From contig DASUZB010000284.1 in assembly GCA_036377075.1 (NCBI GenBank), positions 1 through 49,150 on the forward strand: DNA of 49,150 nucleotides, in the 5' to 3' direction. Both the position numbers and the translations under genes were made by a program. This document shows positions 1 to 8,917 of this stretch, in pieces. The notes below the pieces were generated by a model. It saw nothing but the letters and a program-made list of their open reading frames with translations. It did not search any database and was not told the DNA's origin. The first letter of the stretch is position 1, and every line of letters begins with the position of its first letter. This DNA comes from DASUZB01 sp036377075 (lineage in GTDB: Bacteria > Actinomycetota > CALGFH01).

Positions 1-80
1 GCGCCGGGTAAGGCGCGGCGGTCGGCCTGCCGATGACCTTGCCGGTACCGGTACCGGCGCCGGCTCGAGGAGGTCAACGG

Positions 81-758
81 GTGCGCAGGGCGATCCTGCT
101 CGCGGTCGTGGTGGCGGCCGTGCTCGCCGGCCTGGCTCCGGTGCCGGTCGCGGCCGGCTCGGCGCCCACGCCCGGGCGCATCCGCGGCCTCCGCGCCGCG
201 ACCCAGGCGATCGTCGTGACCGGTGGCTCCTGGCGCGACACCCGCGCGACCGTGCGCGTCTACCAGCGGTCCGGGAACCGGTGGAGGCTGGTACGGGGGC
301 CGATGCCGGCGCGCGTCGGCCGCCACGGCTTCTCCGCCCACCGCCACGAGGGCGACGGCACCACCCCCGCGGGCATCTTCGGCCTCGTCCACGGGTTCGG
401 CAGCCTCCCCGACCCCGGCGTGCACGGCTTCGGCTGGCGGCGGCTCGGGCGCGGCTCCTGCTGGTCGGGCGAGCGGGCCGACTACAACCGCTGGGTCGCC
501 GGGCGGCGCTGCACCGCGCGCGACGAGAACCTGTGGAAGTCCCGGCGGGTCGCCTACCGGTACGCGGCGCTGATCGACTTCAACTACCGCAGGCCCGTCT
601 ACGGGCGCGGCAGCGGCATCTTCCTCCACCAGCAGACCGGTAGGCCCACCGCGGGGTGCGTCTCGCTCCGCGCCGCCGACCTGGTCGCCGTGCTCCGCTG
701 GATGCGCCCCGGCGTCCGCATCGTCATCGGCCCGGCGGGCTACGTCACCAGGCTGTAG
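81..758 (+). CDS. Secreted L,D-transpeptidase-like (YkuD fold) protein
   Basis: The protein has about 225 residues. It starts with a hydrophobic signal segment (RRAILLAVVVAAVLAGL) and ends in a YkuD-type catalytic motif, IFLHQQTGRPTAGCVSL, with His about 183 and Cys about 193. In this family the Cys forms an acyl-enzyme with a peptidoglycan stem tetrapeptide and makes 3-3 cross-links, or anchors proteins to the wall, outside the membrane. The motif has T-A-G-C in place of the common S-H-G-C, as in the YafK/ErfK-like branch, so transpeptidase activity is inferred. I chose GTG 81 because GAGGAGG lies at 67-73. An in-frame ATG at 33 would add 16 residues but has no ribosome binding site. It stands alone before the divergently unrelated regulator gene at 825. 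Confidence 0.8.
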   Translation: MRRAILLAVVVAAVLAGLAPVPVAAGSAPTPGRIRGLRAATQAIVVTGGSWRDTRATVRVYQRSGNRWRLVRGPMPARVGRHGFSAHRHEGDGTTPAGIFGLVHGFGSLPDPGVHGFGWRRLGRGSCWSGERADYNRWVAGRRCTARDENLWKSRRVAYRYAALIDFNYRRPVYGRGSGIFLHQQTGRPTAGCVSLRAADLVAVLRWMRPGVRIVIGPAGYVTRL

Positions 759-811
759 GCACGCGACGGCCGACCGGCGCGGCCCGGGACTGTCCCGTGG
801 ACCGGTTGGGC

Positions 812-817
812 CATAAT
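812..817 (+). promoter_or_regulatory. -10 box of a probable leaderless promoter (LuxR-type gene)
   Basis: CATAAT lies exactly 7 nt before ATG 825 and there is no ribosome binding site between them. Transcription would therefore start at or next to the start codon. No clear -35 box is visible. Confidence 0.5.
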
Positions 818-824
818 CGCTGGC

Positions 825-3800
825 ATGGCCGAGCGAGTGAGCAGCCCGACCTTCGTCGGGCGCACCGAGGAGCTGCGCCGGCTGGAGGCGGCCCTCGAGC
901 GCGCCGGCGCGGGCGAGCCGGCGATCACGCTGCTCGGCGGCGAGGCCGGCGTCGGCAAGACCCGCCTGGTCGGCGAGCTGGCGGCAAGGGCCGAGAAGGC
1001 CGGCGCGCGGGTGCTGGTCGGCGGTTGCATCGAGCTGGGCGACGGCGCGCTGCCCTACGCCCCGATCGTGGAGGCGTTGCGGCACCTGGCCCGGACGCTG
1101 GACCCGGCCTCCCTGCTGGCGCTCGCCGGGCCGGCGCACGGCGAGCTGGCCGGCCTGCTCCCCGAGCTCGGCGACGGGCCACCGGGGCTCGGCGACCCGC
1201 AGGGCATGGCCGGCCACGGCCAGGCGCGCCTGTTCGAGCTGCTGCTCGGCATGCTCGACCGGCTCGGCCGGGAGCAGCCGCTGCTCCTGGTCGTCGAGGA
1301 CCTGCACTGGGCCGACCGCTCCACCAGGGACCTGCTGGCCTTCCTGGTGCGCAACCTGCGCGCCGGGCGGGTCCTGCTGGTCGCCACCTACCGCAGCGAC
1401 GAGCTGCACCGCCGCCACCCCCTGCGGCCGTTCCTGGCCGAGCTGGCGCGCTCCGGCCGGGTCGAGCGGGTCGAGCTGCAGCCGTTCGGCCGCCAGGAGC
1501 TGGCGATCCTGCTCGAGGGCATCCTCGGCGCGGCGCCCGACGGCGCCGTGGTGGACGACGTGCTCGACCGTTCGGAAGGCAACCCGTTCTTCGCGGAGGA
1601 GCTGGTCGCGGCCGCCGCGCACCGCGCCGGCGCGGTCCTCCCGCCGAGCCTCCGCGACGTCCTGCTGATCCGCTTCGAAGCGCTGTCCGACCAGGGCCAG
1701 GCGGTGCTGCGGGTCGCCGCGGTGGCCGGCAGGCGCGTGCAGCACGAGCTGCTCGCCCAGGTCGCCGGCATGGCCGAGCCGGACCTGCTGGACGGGCTCA
1801 GGAACGCGGTCGCCCACCAGGTCCTGGTGGTCGACCCCGACGGCGACTCGTACGCCTTCCGCCACGCCCTGGTCCAGGAGGCGGTCTACGCCGAGGCGCT
1901 GCCGGGCGAGCGGAACCGCCTGCACGTGGCGTTCGCCACCGCGCTGGAGGCCCGTCCCGAGCTGGCCGCCGGACCGGCCGCCGCCGCCGAGGTCGCCTCC
2001 CACTGGGACGCCGCCAACGACCAGCCCCGCGCCCTGGCCGCGTCCGTCCGCGCCGGCCTGCAGGCGCTGTCCGGCTACGCCTTCGCGGAGGCCCAGCGGC
2101 ACCTCGAACGCGCGCTGGAGCTGTGGGAGCACGTCGCCGACGCGGCCGAGCGCGCCGGCCTCGACCACCTCTCCGTGCTCACGCACGCCTCCGACGCTGC
2201 CGGCCTCGCCGGCGACCATGCCCGGGCGGCGGCCCTGGTCAGGGCCGCGCTCGCCGAGATGGACGTCGCCGCCGACCCGGCACGCGCCGGCGTGCTGCAC
2301 GAGCGGCTCGGCCGCCACCTGTCGCAGACGGGCCACCCGGACGCGCTGGAGGCCTACCAGACCGCCGTCCGCCTGGTGCCCACGGAGCCGCCCTCAGCCT
2401 ACCGCGCCAGGGTGCTGGCCGGCCTCGCCCGGATGCAGATGCTGGCCACCCGCTTCGACGAGGCGACCGCCACCGCCGAGGAGGCGATCGGCCTCGCCGG
2501 CCAGGTCGGCGCGCGCGGCGCCGAGGCGGGTGCGCGCACCACCCTGGGCGTCATCCTGACCGTGCGCGGCGACCTCGGCCGCGGCATCGCCGAGCAGGAG
2601 GCCGCGAAGGCCATCGCCGAGCAGGTCGGCGACCCCGAGGAGCTGGCCCGCGCGTACACCAACCTGAGCGACGCGCTGCTCACCGCCGGCCGCTTCGAGG
2701 AGGCGCTCTCGCTCGGCCTGGAGGGCACCGAGCAGGTCCGCCGCCTCGGCCTCGGCGGCTTCTACGTCGCCTTCCCGGCCGCCAGCGCCGCAGCGGCGCT
2801 GTTCTGCCTCGGCCGCTGGGACGAGGCCGAGCGGCGCCTCCACGAGGCGCTGCGCAACGACCCCGGCCTCAGCGGGGCCAACCTGCTGGTCCAGGCCGCC
2901 GAGCTGGAGACGGCGCGGGGCGACTTCGACGCCGCCGGCGAGACGCTCCGGGCGGCGCGGCAGGCGGGGCGGACGGTCGCGGCCGGCACCACCCAGGTGG
3001 CCACCCAGCTGTTCGCGCCGCTGCTGCACGTCACCGCCGAGCTGGCCTGGTGGCGCGGGCATCCCGAGGAGGCCCGCCACGCGATCCACGACGGCCTGCA
3101 GGTGGTGGCGGGCAGCTCCGACCCCCGGCTCCTCCCGCCGCTGCTCCTCATCGGCCTGCGGGTCGAGGCCGACGAGGCGCAACGGGCCGCCGCCCGCCGC
3201 GCCGGGGGCGAGGCCGAGCAGGCGCGGAATGCCGCCCGGGAGCTCGTCGAGCGGCTCAGGGCAGCGCTGCAGGTGACGGGTGAAGGGTGGCGGCCGCTGC
3301 CTGGCGTCCTGGCCGATGCCGCCATGGCCGAGGCGGAGTTCGCCCGCGCGCAGGGCAATGCCGACGCTGGCCTCTGGGAGCAGGCCGCCGGCCATTGGGA
3401 GGCGCTCGGGCAGCCCTACCCGGAGGCCTACGCCCGCTGGCGCGCCGCCGAGGCGCTCGCCCCCGACCCGTCCCGCCGCGCGGTCGCCGAGCGCCTGGCG
3501 CGCCGCGCCTTCCAGGTCGCAGCGGAGCTCCGCGCCCGGCCGCTGCGCGAGGAGGTCGAGGCGCTGGCCCGCCGCGCCCGGCTCCGCCTCGACGACGAGC
3601 AGGGAACCGATGCCGCCGTCGCGGCCCCTCCCCCGTCGCCGGCCGCGGAGCTCGGCCTCACCGCCCGCGAACGGGAGGTCCTGGAGCTGGTCGCCGCGGG
3701 GCGCTCCAACCGGCAGATCGCCGAGGCGCTGTTCATCAGCACCAAGACGGCCAGCGTGCACGTCTCCAACATCCTGGCCAAGCTCGCCGTCGCCAACCGG

Positions 3801-3857
3801 GTCGAGGCCGCCGCGGTCGCCCACCGCCTCGGCCTCGGCGGCGACCCCGCCGGGTAG
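825..3857 (+). CDS. LuxR-family regulator with AAA ATPase and TPR-like repeats (LAL/MalT type)
   Basis: This 1010-residue protein has the layout of large ATP-dependent LuxR regulators. An N-terminal AAA-type ATPase carries Walker A GGEAGVGKT at residues 38-46 and Walker B LLLVVEDLHWAD near 152-163. A long Ala/Leu/Glu-rich helical middle (about 400-900) resembles TPR repeats. The C-terminal helix-turn-helix at about 944-1003 starts LTAREREVLELVAAGRSN and includes TKTASVHVSNILAKL. Such proteins act as ligand- and ATP-gated transcription activators in the cytoplasm. No target is evident. The next gene is convergent and ends only 23 bp away, so no operon points to its regulon. The start is ATG 825, preceded by a leaderless-type -10 box. 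The architecture is confident; the ligand is unknown. Confidence 0.9.
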   Translation: MAERVSSPTFVGRTEELRRLEAALERAGAGEPAITLLGGEAGVGKTRLVGELAARAEKAGARVLVGGCIELGDGALPYAPIVEALRHLARTLDPASLLALAGPAHGELAGLLPELGDGPPGLGDPQGMAGHGQARLFELLLGMLDRLGREQPLLLVVEDLHWADRSTRDLLAFLVRNLRAGRVLLVATYRSDELHRRHPLRPFLAELARSGRVERVELQPFGRQELAILLEGILGAAPDGAVVDDVLDRSEGNPFFAEELVAAAAHRAGAVLPPSLRDVLLIRFEALSDQGQAVLRVAAVAGRRVQHELLAQVAGMAEPDLLDGLRNAVAHQVLVVDPDGDSYAFRHALVQEAVYAEALPGERNRLHVAFATALEARPELAAGPAAAAEVASHWDAANDQPRALAASVRAGLQALSGYAFAEAQRHLERALELWEHVADAAERAGLDHLSVLTHASDAAGLAGDHARAAALVRAALAEMDVAADPARAGVLHERLGRHLSQTGHPDALEAYQTAVRLVPTEPPSAYRARVLAGLARMQMLATRFDEATATAEEAIGLAGQVGARGAEAGARTTLGVILTVRGDLGRGIAEQEAAKAIAEQVGDPEELARAYTNLSDALLTAGRFEEALSLGLEGTEQVRRLGLGGFYVAFPAASAAAALFCLGRWDEAERRLHEALRNDPGLSGANLLVQAAELETARGDFDAAGETLRAARQAGRTVAAGTTQVATQLFAPLLHVTAELAWWRGHPEEARHAIHDGLQVVAGSSDPRLLPPLLLIGLRVEADEAQRAAARRAGGEAEQARNAARELVERLRAALQVTGEGWRPLPGVLADAAMAEAEFARAQGNADAGLWEQAAGHWEALGQPYPEAYARWRAAEALAPDPSRRAVAERLARRAFQVAAELRARPLREEVEALARRARLRLDDEQGTDAAVAAPPPSPAAELGLTAREREVLELVAAGRSNRQIAEALFISTKTASVHVSNILAKLAVANRVEAAAVAHRLGLGGDPAG

Positions 3858-3880
3858 TACGGGACGAAACTCGGCGCTCG

Positions 3881-4936
3881 TCATCCAGCGGCGTGGGCCT
3901 GGCTCCGCAGCGGCTCCACCGACGAGACCAGCACCGGCCGCCGCTCCTCGGCGGAGCGCTGGGCGGCCAGTGCGACCGCCACCGGCGCGCGCCCGTCCTC
4001 GCCGCCGACCTCGGCCGGGCGGCCCTCACGCACCGCGTCGACGAAGGCCTGCAGCTCCGCCGCGTAGGCGTCGGCGTAGCGGTCGGTGAACCAGGGCTTC
4101 GGCCTGGCGCTGCGGGCGCCGTCCGCGTCGACCAGCGTGGTCCGGTCGAGCGGCTCGTTGCCCACCACGATGGCGCCCTCCGAGCCGAAGACCTCGGCGC
4201 GCTGGTCGTAGCCGTAGCTGGCCTGGCGGCAGTTGTCGATCACGCCGAGCGCGCCGCTCGCGTAGCGCAGCGTGACGATGGCGGTGTCGACGTCGCCCGC
4301 CTCGCTGCCGATGGCGGGGTCGACCAGCACCGCGCCGAGCGCGGTCACCTCTTCGATCTCGTCGCCGACCAGGAAGCGGGCCACGTCGAAGTCGTGGATG
4401 GTCATGTCCATGAACAGCCCACCGGACTCCCGCAGGTACTCGATCGGGCCGGGCGCCGGGTCGCGGCTGGTGACGCGGACCAGCCGCGGCCGGCCGATGC
4501 GGCCGGCGCGGACCTGGTCGCGGGCCTGGCGGAAGCTGCGGTCGAAGCGCCGCTGGAAGCCGACCTGCAGGGTGACGCCGGCGCGCGCGACCGCCTCGAG
4601 CGCCCGGTCGATCACCGCCAGGTCGGTCGCCACCGGCTTCTCGCAGAAGACGTGCTTGCCGGCGGTCGCGGCGGCGTGGATCAGCGCGGCGTGGGTCGGC
4701 GTCGGCGAGGCGATCACCACCGCCTCGACGGCCTCGTCGGCGAGCAGCTCCAAGTGTCCCTGGTGGACGGTGCCGGCGCCGAGCCGCTCGGCGACCGCGG
4801 CGGCCGCCGCCGGCAGCGGATCGGCGACGGCCACCAGGCGGGCGCCGCGCAGCCGCTCGCCGAGGTTGCGGGCGTGGACCCGGCCGATCTTGCCGGCGCC
4901 GACCAGCCCGACCCCGAGCGGCGCCCGCTCAGCCAC
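3881..4936 (-). CDS. iolG: Gfo/Idh/MocA-family dehydrogenase, inositol 2-dehydrogenase-like
   Basis: The protein has 351 residues, typical for this family. The N-terminal Rossmann motif GLVGAGKIGRVHARNL (9-24) binds NAD(P). The EKP motif (99-101) and the block GGLFMDMTIHDFDVARFL (172-189, with Asp177, His181 and Asp182) are characteristic, and the latter is typical of myo-inositol dehydrogenases. The expected reaction is NAD-dependent oxidation of a cyclitol or sugar alcohol to the keto form in the cytoplasm. The GTG start at 4936 overlaps the end of the isomerase gene by 8 nt, indicating translational coupling. It is the last gene of the LacI-controlled operon. Inositol is my best guess, but related substrates such as scyllo-inositol or glucose are possible, so the symbol is tentative. 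Confidence 0.85.
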   Translation of the reverse strand: MAERAPLGVGLVGAGKIGRVHARNLGERLRGARLVAVADPLPAAAAAVAERLGAGTVHQGHLELLADEAVEAVVIASPTPTHAALIHAAATAGKHVFCEKPVATDLAVIDRALEAVARAGVTLQVGFQRRFDRSFRQARDQVRAGRIGRPRLVRVTSRDPAPGPIEYLRESGGLFMDMTIHDFDVARFLVGDEIEEVTALGAVLVDPAIGSEAGDVDTAIVTLRYASGALGVIDNCRQASYGYDQRAEVFGSEGAIVVGNEPLDRTTLVDADGARSARPKPWFTDRYADAYAAELQAFVDAVREGRPAEVGGEDGRAPVAVALAAQRSAEERRPVLVSSVEPLRSQAHAAG

Positions 4937-5669
4937 CGGCGACGCCCCCCGGGACCAGCGACCGCGCCAGGCGGGTCATGGCCGCGTGCGCCCGCTGTGC
5001 CGGGACGGGGCTGAACAGCTCGAGCGAGAGCACCCCGTCGTAGCCGGTCTCCAGCAGGGTGCGGTAGAAGCCGTCCAGCGGCAGGGCGCCCTCGCCGGGC
5101 AGGACGCGGTCCTCGTCGGCGAGGCCGGCGAGCTCGCCGGCGGGGGCGTCGTTGACGTGCACGAGCGCGACCCGGTCGGGGTCGCAGGCGCGCAGCTCGT
5201 CGAGGCCGCTGCCACCGAGCGACCAGTGGAAGGTGTCGATCACCACCCGGCCCGGGTGCACCGCCAGGGCGCCGGCCAGCGTGCGCACCGCCGACCAGGC
5301 GAAGCCCATGAACTCGAAGGCCAGCTCGGCGCCCTCCTGGCGGCAGACCTCGGCCAGCGCCGCCACCGCGTCCTCGAGCCCGTCGCGCCGCCGGCCGGGC
5401 ACGCAGACCACGTACGGCGCGCCGCCCGCCGCCGCGGCGGCCGCCTGCCAGCGCGCGGCCTCGCGCAGGTCCCGCTCGCCCGCGCCCTCCAGCGAGTTGA
5501 CCGACAGCGCCCGCAGCCCGCGCGCCTCCAGGCGCCGGCGCAGGTCGGTGACGCCCGCCAGCTTGGGCGCGCGCAGCTCGACCAGCTCGAAGCCGGCCGC
5601 TGCGGCGGCGTCGAGCTCCTCGTCGAGGCTGCAGGGGCCGAGCGTGGACCCGTTGAGGGCGATCTGCAC
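4929..5669 (-). CDS. Sugar phosphate isomerase/epimerase-like TIM barrel (IolE/IolI-type)
   Basis: This 246-residue protein fits the AP-endonuclease-2 / xylose-isomerase-like TIM barrel fold. Strand-end acidic and His residues expected to hold a metal are visible in AELAFEFMGF, VVIDTFHW, ALVHVND and LSLELFSP. Family members isomerise or dehydrate keto-inositols, or epimerise keto sugars. The GTG start at 5669 lies 2 nt after the permease stop and GGGAGAAG precedes it, so it is translated from the operon mRNA. Next to an IolG-like dehydrogenase, a role as inosose isomerase or dehydratase is likely. That substrate is inferred from the neighbours and not read from the sequence. Confidence 0.82.
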   Translation of the reverse strand: MQIALNGSTLGPCSLDEELDAAAAAGFELVELRAPKLAGVTDLRRRLEARGLRALSVNSLEGAGERDLREAARWQAAAAAAGGAPYVVCVPGRRRDGLEDAVAALAEVCRQEGAELAFEFMGFAWSAVRTLAGALAVHPGRVVIDTFHWSLGGSGLDELRACDPDRVALVHVNDAPAGELAGLADEDRVLPGEGALPLDGFYRTLLETGYDGVLSLELFSPVPAQRAHAAMTRLARSLVPGGVAGG

Positions 5670-5671
5670 GG

Positions 5672-6532
5672 CTACTTCTCCCTGATCACGCCGAAGGTGA
5701 GGCCGGCGACCAGGTAGCGCCTGGCGAGCAGCGCCAGCACCAGCGGCAGCGCCATCGCGACCGCGCCGGCGGCGGCCATGTCGTTCCAGATCACCTCGAA
5801 CTGTGTCACCAGCCCCTGGACCCCGACCGGGAAGGTCTGCGACCGGGGCGTCGCGGTCAGGATCAGCGCGAACAGGAACTCGCTCCAGGTGAAGATGAAC
5901 ACGATGATGCCCGAGGCGAGCAGGCCGGGCGTTGCCAGCGGCAGCAGCACCCGCCGGAACACCGTCCAGCGGTCGCCGCCGTCGGTGTAGGCGGCCTCCT
6001 CGAGCTCGGGCGGGATCTCGTCGAGGAACCCCTTCAGCATCCAGATGGCGAACGGCAGGTTGAACAGCGAGTAGATGAGCACCAGCGCCTGCGGGGTGTC
6101 GTACAGGTCGGCCGTGCGCACCAGCGCGAAGTACGGGATCACCACCGCCACCGGCGGGAGGAAGCGCAGCGACAGGGCGCGGTTGAGGACGCCGCGGCGC
6201 AGCCGCGGCGAGGCCCGCAGGCGCGTGATCGGGTAGGTGATCAGCAGGCCGAGCGCCAGGGTGACCAGCACGGTCACGCCGCAGACCAGCAGGCTGTTGC
6301 GCAGCAGCGTCAAGAAGCCGCGCTCGACCAGCACCCGGTGGTACGCCTCCAGCGTCGGCGCGTGCGGGTACAGCGTCACGTCGCCCCGGTACAGCTCGCC
6401 CTTGCTCTTGAGCGAGGTCACCAGCAGCCAGTAGAGCGGCACCAGGTACACCAGCCCGACCACGCCGAGGGTCAGCCAGGCGAGCAGCCTGGCAGGTCCG
6501 CGCCGGGGCCGGGGCAGCGCCCGCGTGGCCAT
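5672..6532 (-). CDS. Carbohydrate ABC transporter permease, MalG type
   Basis: The 286-residue integral membrane protein has about six predicted helices, beginning with LAWLTLGVVGLVYLVPLYWL. A C-terminal cytoplasmic EAA loop reads EEAAYTDGGDRWTVFRRVLL and couples the permease to the ATPase. It forms the inner-membrane channel with the MalF-type partner upstream. The start ATG at 6532 shares one base with the partner's TGA stop (TGATG), so the two are translationally coupled. No ATP-binding subunit lies in the operon. Many actinobacterial sugar importers of this class share an MsiK-type ATPase encoded elsewhere, and that probably applies here. Confidence 0.92.
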   Translation of the reverse strand: MATRALPRPRRGPARLLAWLTLGVVGLVYLVPLYWLLVTSLKSKGELYRGDVTLYPHAPTLEAYHRVLVERGFLTLLRNSLLVCGVTVLVTLALGLLITYPITRLRASPRLRRGVLNRALSLRFLPPVAVVIPYFALVRTADLYDTPQALVLIYSLFNLPFAIWMLKGFLDEIPPELEEAAYTDGGDRWTVFRRVLLPLATPGLLASGIIVFIFTWSEFLFALILTATPRSQTFPVGVQGLVTQFEVIWNDMAAAGAVAMALPLVLALLARRYLVAGLTFGVIREK

Positions 6533-7485
6533 CAGCCCTCCTCCACCTTCTCGACCTTCTCCACCGGCAGCACGCGGGTGACCAGCGAGTACAGGATGCT
6601 GACCACCACCAGGACGGTCACCGCCAGGGCGGCGGCCTGGCCGTCGTCGAAGAACTTGAACTCGATCCGGTACAGGTACAGGCTCAGCAGCTGCGTCGAG
6701 CTGCCCGGCCCGCCGCCGGTGAGGATGAAGATGTGGTCGAAGACGCGCAGCACGTCGGCCACGCGGAAGAACAGGATCAGGACCAGCAGCGAGCGCAGGT
6801 AGTTGAACTCGATGTGGCGGAACAGCGCCCAGCCGCCCGCGCCGTCGACCCGCGCGGCCTCGACCATCTCCCGCGGCACCGTCTGCAGCCCGGCGAACAG
6901 CACCAGGTAGACGAAGGCGGTCCACTGCCAGACGTCGACGCTCGCCACCGACAGCATCGCCAGGAACGGGTGGCTGAGGAAGCCGATCTCGTGGTCGGTG
7001 ATGCCGCTGCGCACCAGCACCTGGTTGATCACGCCGTAGCCGGGCGCGTAGAAGAGGCGCGCGATCACGCCGACGGCCACCGGCGGCACCACCAGCGGGA
7101 CCACCGCCATGACGAAGATGGCCGCCCGCGCCGCCGTGGAGCGGATCATGCGGTGGACCAGCAGCGCCAGGCCGAGGCCGAGGAGGATCTCGGTCGGCAG
7201 CACCAGCACCGCGTACAGGCCGGTCGCGGTCAGCGCGTCGTAGAGCAGCGGGTTGTGCAGCGCGCGGCTGTAGTTGCGCAGGCCGATGAACTCGCCCGTC
7301 TGGGCGCTGAGCGACTGCTTCACGGCGAGCGCGAACGGGTACGCGGCGATCGCGAAGATCACCCCGAGGACCGGCCAGAGCAGCAGCATACTCAGCCGGC
7401 GCTCGCTGGCCTCGCGCCGCCCGGCCCTCGCGCGGGCGAGGGCCGGACGGGCTGGAGCCGCGTGCTGCGCGACCGGGTCGGCCAT
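6532..7485 (-). CDS. Carbohydrate ABC transporter permease, MalF type
   Basis: This permease has 317 residues. The first helix (LLLWPVLGVIFAIAAYPFAL) follows a short Ala/Arg-rich cytoplasmic tail. The EAA loop EAARVDGAGGWALFRHIEF lies in the second half. The family pairs with a MalG-type permease to move a sugar or polyol delivered by the lipoprotein receptor. It sits 19 bp after the binding-protein gene and overlaps the next permease gene by one base, giving the order receptor, MalF, MalG that is usual for CUT1 importers. The ATG at 7485 is the only sensible start. Confidence 0.92.
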   Translation of the reverse strand: MADPVAQHAAPARPALARARAGRREASERRLSMLLLWPVLGVIFAIAAYPFALAVKQSLSAQTGEFIGLRNYSRALHNPLLYDALTATGLYAVLVLPTEILLGLGLALLVHRMIRSTAARAAIFVMAVVPLVVPPVAVGVIARLFYAPGYGVINQVLVRSGITDHEIGFLSHPFLAMLSVASVDVWQWTAFVYLVLFAGLQTVPREMVEAARVDGAGGWALFRHIEFNYLRSLLVLILFFRVADVLRVFDHIFILTGGGPGSSTQLLSLYLYRIEFKFFDDGQAAALAVTVLVVVSILYSLVTRVLPVEKVEKVEEG

Positions 7486-7504
7486 GGTCGTGCGGTCGTC
7501 GCCG

Positions 7505-8827
7505 CTAGCCGTAGTACCCGGCCTGCTGCATCGTCTCCTTGATCTGCGTGGCCGACTTCTTCACCGCCTCCTCGGCCGTGGTCTGGCCGGAGAGGGCGGC
7601 GTTGAGGTTGGTGCCGAGGATCGTCTCGACCGCGTTCCACTGGTCGGTGCGCGGGCGCCAGTTGGGGCCCGCCTGCAGCGACTTGGCCAGCGCGGCGAAG
7701 TAGGGGTTCTGCTGGTTGAGGGTGGGGTCGTTGAGCAGGCTCAGGCGGCTGGGGATGCCGCCCTTGGCGACGTACTGCTTCTGGATGTCCGGCGAGGTCA
7801 GCCACTTGATGAAGTCGGCCGCCGCCTGGCCGTTCTTGGACGCCTTGGGGACGCCGAGCAGCCAGTTGCCCATCATCCCGAAGCCCTTGCCGCTGGGGCC
7901 GGCCGGGATCGGGGCGTAGGCCACCTTGCCGCCGACCTTGGAGACCGACTTGTTCTCGACGATCTCGGTGATCTCGCCGGGCCAGACGGTCGACTGGTAC
8001 GCCTGCCCGATCGCCATCAGCCGCGAGCGGTCGGCCGCGTCGACGTTCTCGGCACCCTGCTCGCCGACGGACTTGAGGTCTTGGACCAGGAACTTGACCG
8101 CCTTCAGGGACTCGGGCGAGTCGATCTTCGGGGTCCAGTTGTCGTCGAAGACGTCGCCGCCGAACGACCACAGGATCGGCAGGAAGTCGGCCACCACCGG
8201 GTTGGTCGCCTTGCCGCGCACGACGTAGCCGGCCAGCTTGCCCTTCTTGTTGAGCTTCTTCGCGTTGGCCAGCACGTCGTCCCAGGAGGTCGGCGCGGCC
8301 GACAGGTCCTTGCGGTACATGAACATCTCGACGTTGCCGACGATGGTGATGCCCAGCAGGTGCGCCGGCTGGCCCTTGGCGGCCGGCGGCACGGGCCCGT
8401 GGGGCGGCGGCCAGGTGCCGACGTCGTAGACGATGCTGGGGATGTCGGGGTCGCGCTGGAAGCCGTAGGTGGAGTCGAGCGGCGTCAGCCAGCCGCCGGT
8501 GCCGAACTTCGGCATCCAGGGGTCGTCCATCATCACCAGGTCGTAGGAGCTGGCGTTGGCCTGGAACGTGGTCACCAGCTTCTCGAACAGCTGGTCGTAG
8601 GGGAACTCGACGATCTCGACCTGGACGCCCTTCTGCTGCTGGTACATCGGGGCGATCGCCTTGAGCGCCGCGTCCTCGTTGCCTTGGACCGCCGCGATGG
8701 TGATCTTCGACGGCTTGCTCGCGCCGCCGCCCTTCTTCTCCGAGCCGCCGCAGCCGGCGAGCACGAGGGCGGCCACGGCGACGGCCACGGCCAGGGATCT
8801 GGAGAAGCGGGTGCCCTGAGCGCTCAT
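7505..8827 (-). CDS. Extracellular solute-binding lipoprotein of a sugar ABC importer
   Basis: This 440-residue lipoprotein starts at ATG 8827 after a strong GGAGGGAGGGG ribosome binding site. A signal peptide ends in the lipobox LVLAGC (Cys26), followed by a Gly/Lys-rich linker. The body looks like family-1 solute-binding proteins, for example ITIAAVQGNEDAALKAIAP near the N terminus and many Trp/Tyr residues. It should be anchored outside the membrane and deliver ligand to the two permeases downstream. The ORF extends upstream to 8905, but that part runs through the operator, so I rejected the longer form. It is the first gene after a perfect LacI-type palindrome at 8848-8874. Confidence 0.92.
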   Translation of the reverse strand: MSAQGTRFSRSLAVAVAVAALVLAGCGGSEKKGGGASKPSKITIAAVQGNEDAALKAIAPMYQQQKGVQVEIVEFPYDQLFEKLVTTFQANASSYDLVMMDDPWMPKFGTGGWLTPLDSTYGFQRDPDIPSIVYDVGTWPPPHGPVPPAAKGQPAHLLGITIVGNVEMFMYRKDLSAAPTSWDDVLANAKKLNKKGKLAGYVVRGKATNPVVADFLPILWSFGGDVFDDNWTPKIDSPESLKAVKFLVQDLKSVGEQGAENVDAADRSRLMAIGQAYQSTVWPGEITEIVENKSVSKVGGKVAYAPIPAGPSGKGFGMMGNWLLGVPKASKNGQAAADFIKWLTSPDIQKQYVAKGGIPSRLSLLNDPTLNQQNPYFAALAKSLQAGPNWRPRTDQWNAVETILGTNLNAALSGQTTAEEAVKKSATQIKETMQQAGYYG

Positions 8828-8847
8828 GCGCGTCCCCTCCCTCCGGG

Positions 8848-8874
8848 CGAAATCGGTTGCATAAACCGATTTCG
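8848..8874. promoter_or_regulatory. LacI-type operator of the sugar operon
   Basis: This is a perfect palindrome with 11-bp arms, CGAAATCGGTT and AACCGATTTCG, around GCATA. It lies 21 bp upstream of the binding-protein start. Its core GGTT-N5-AACC recurs in front of lacI itself at 9984-9996. LacI-family repressors bind such sites, so repression lifted by the transported ligand or a catabolite is the natural reading. Confidence 0.8.
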
Positions 8875-8917
8875 TAGGCCTACACGACCCGATCGGGCAT
8901 GTCAAGCTCGCCGGAGG

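Noticed and set aside
2394..3884. A 496-codon open frame on the minus strand inside the LuxR-type gene, and similar long antisense frames (for example 10945-13236 plus and 30427-32244 minus).
   Set aside because: In very GC-rich DNA, frames opposite or beside real genes stay open. These encode repetitive Arg/Gly/Ala-rich or His/Val/Asp-rich sequence without motifs, while the opposite strand encodes clear proteins.
8827..8905. A longer N terminus for the sugar-binding protein.
   Set aside because: It would read through the LacI operator, and the signal peptide and ribosome binding site place the start at 8827.
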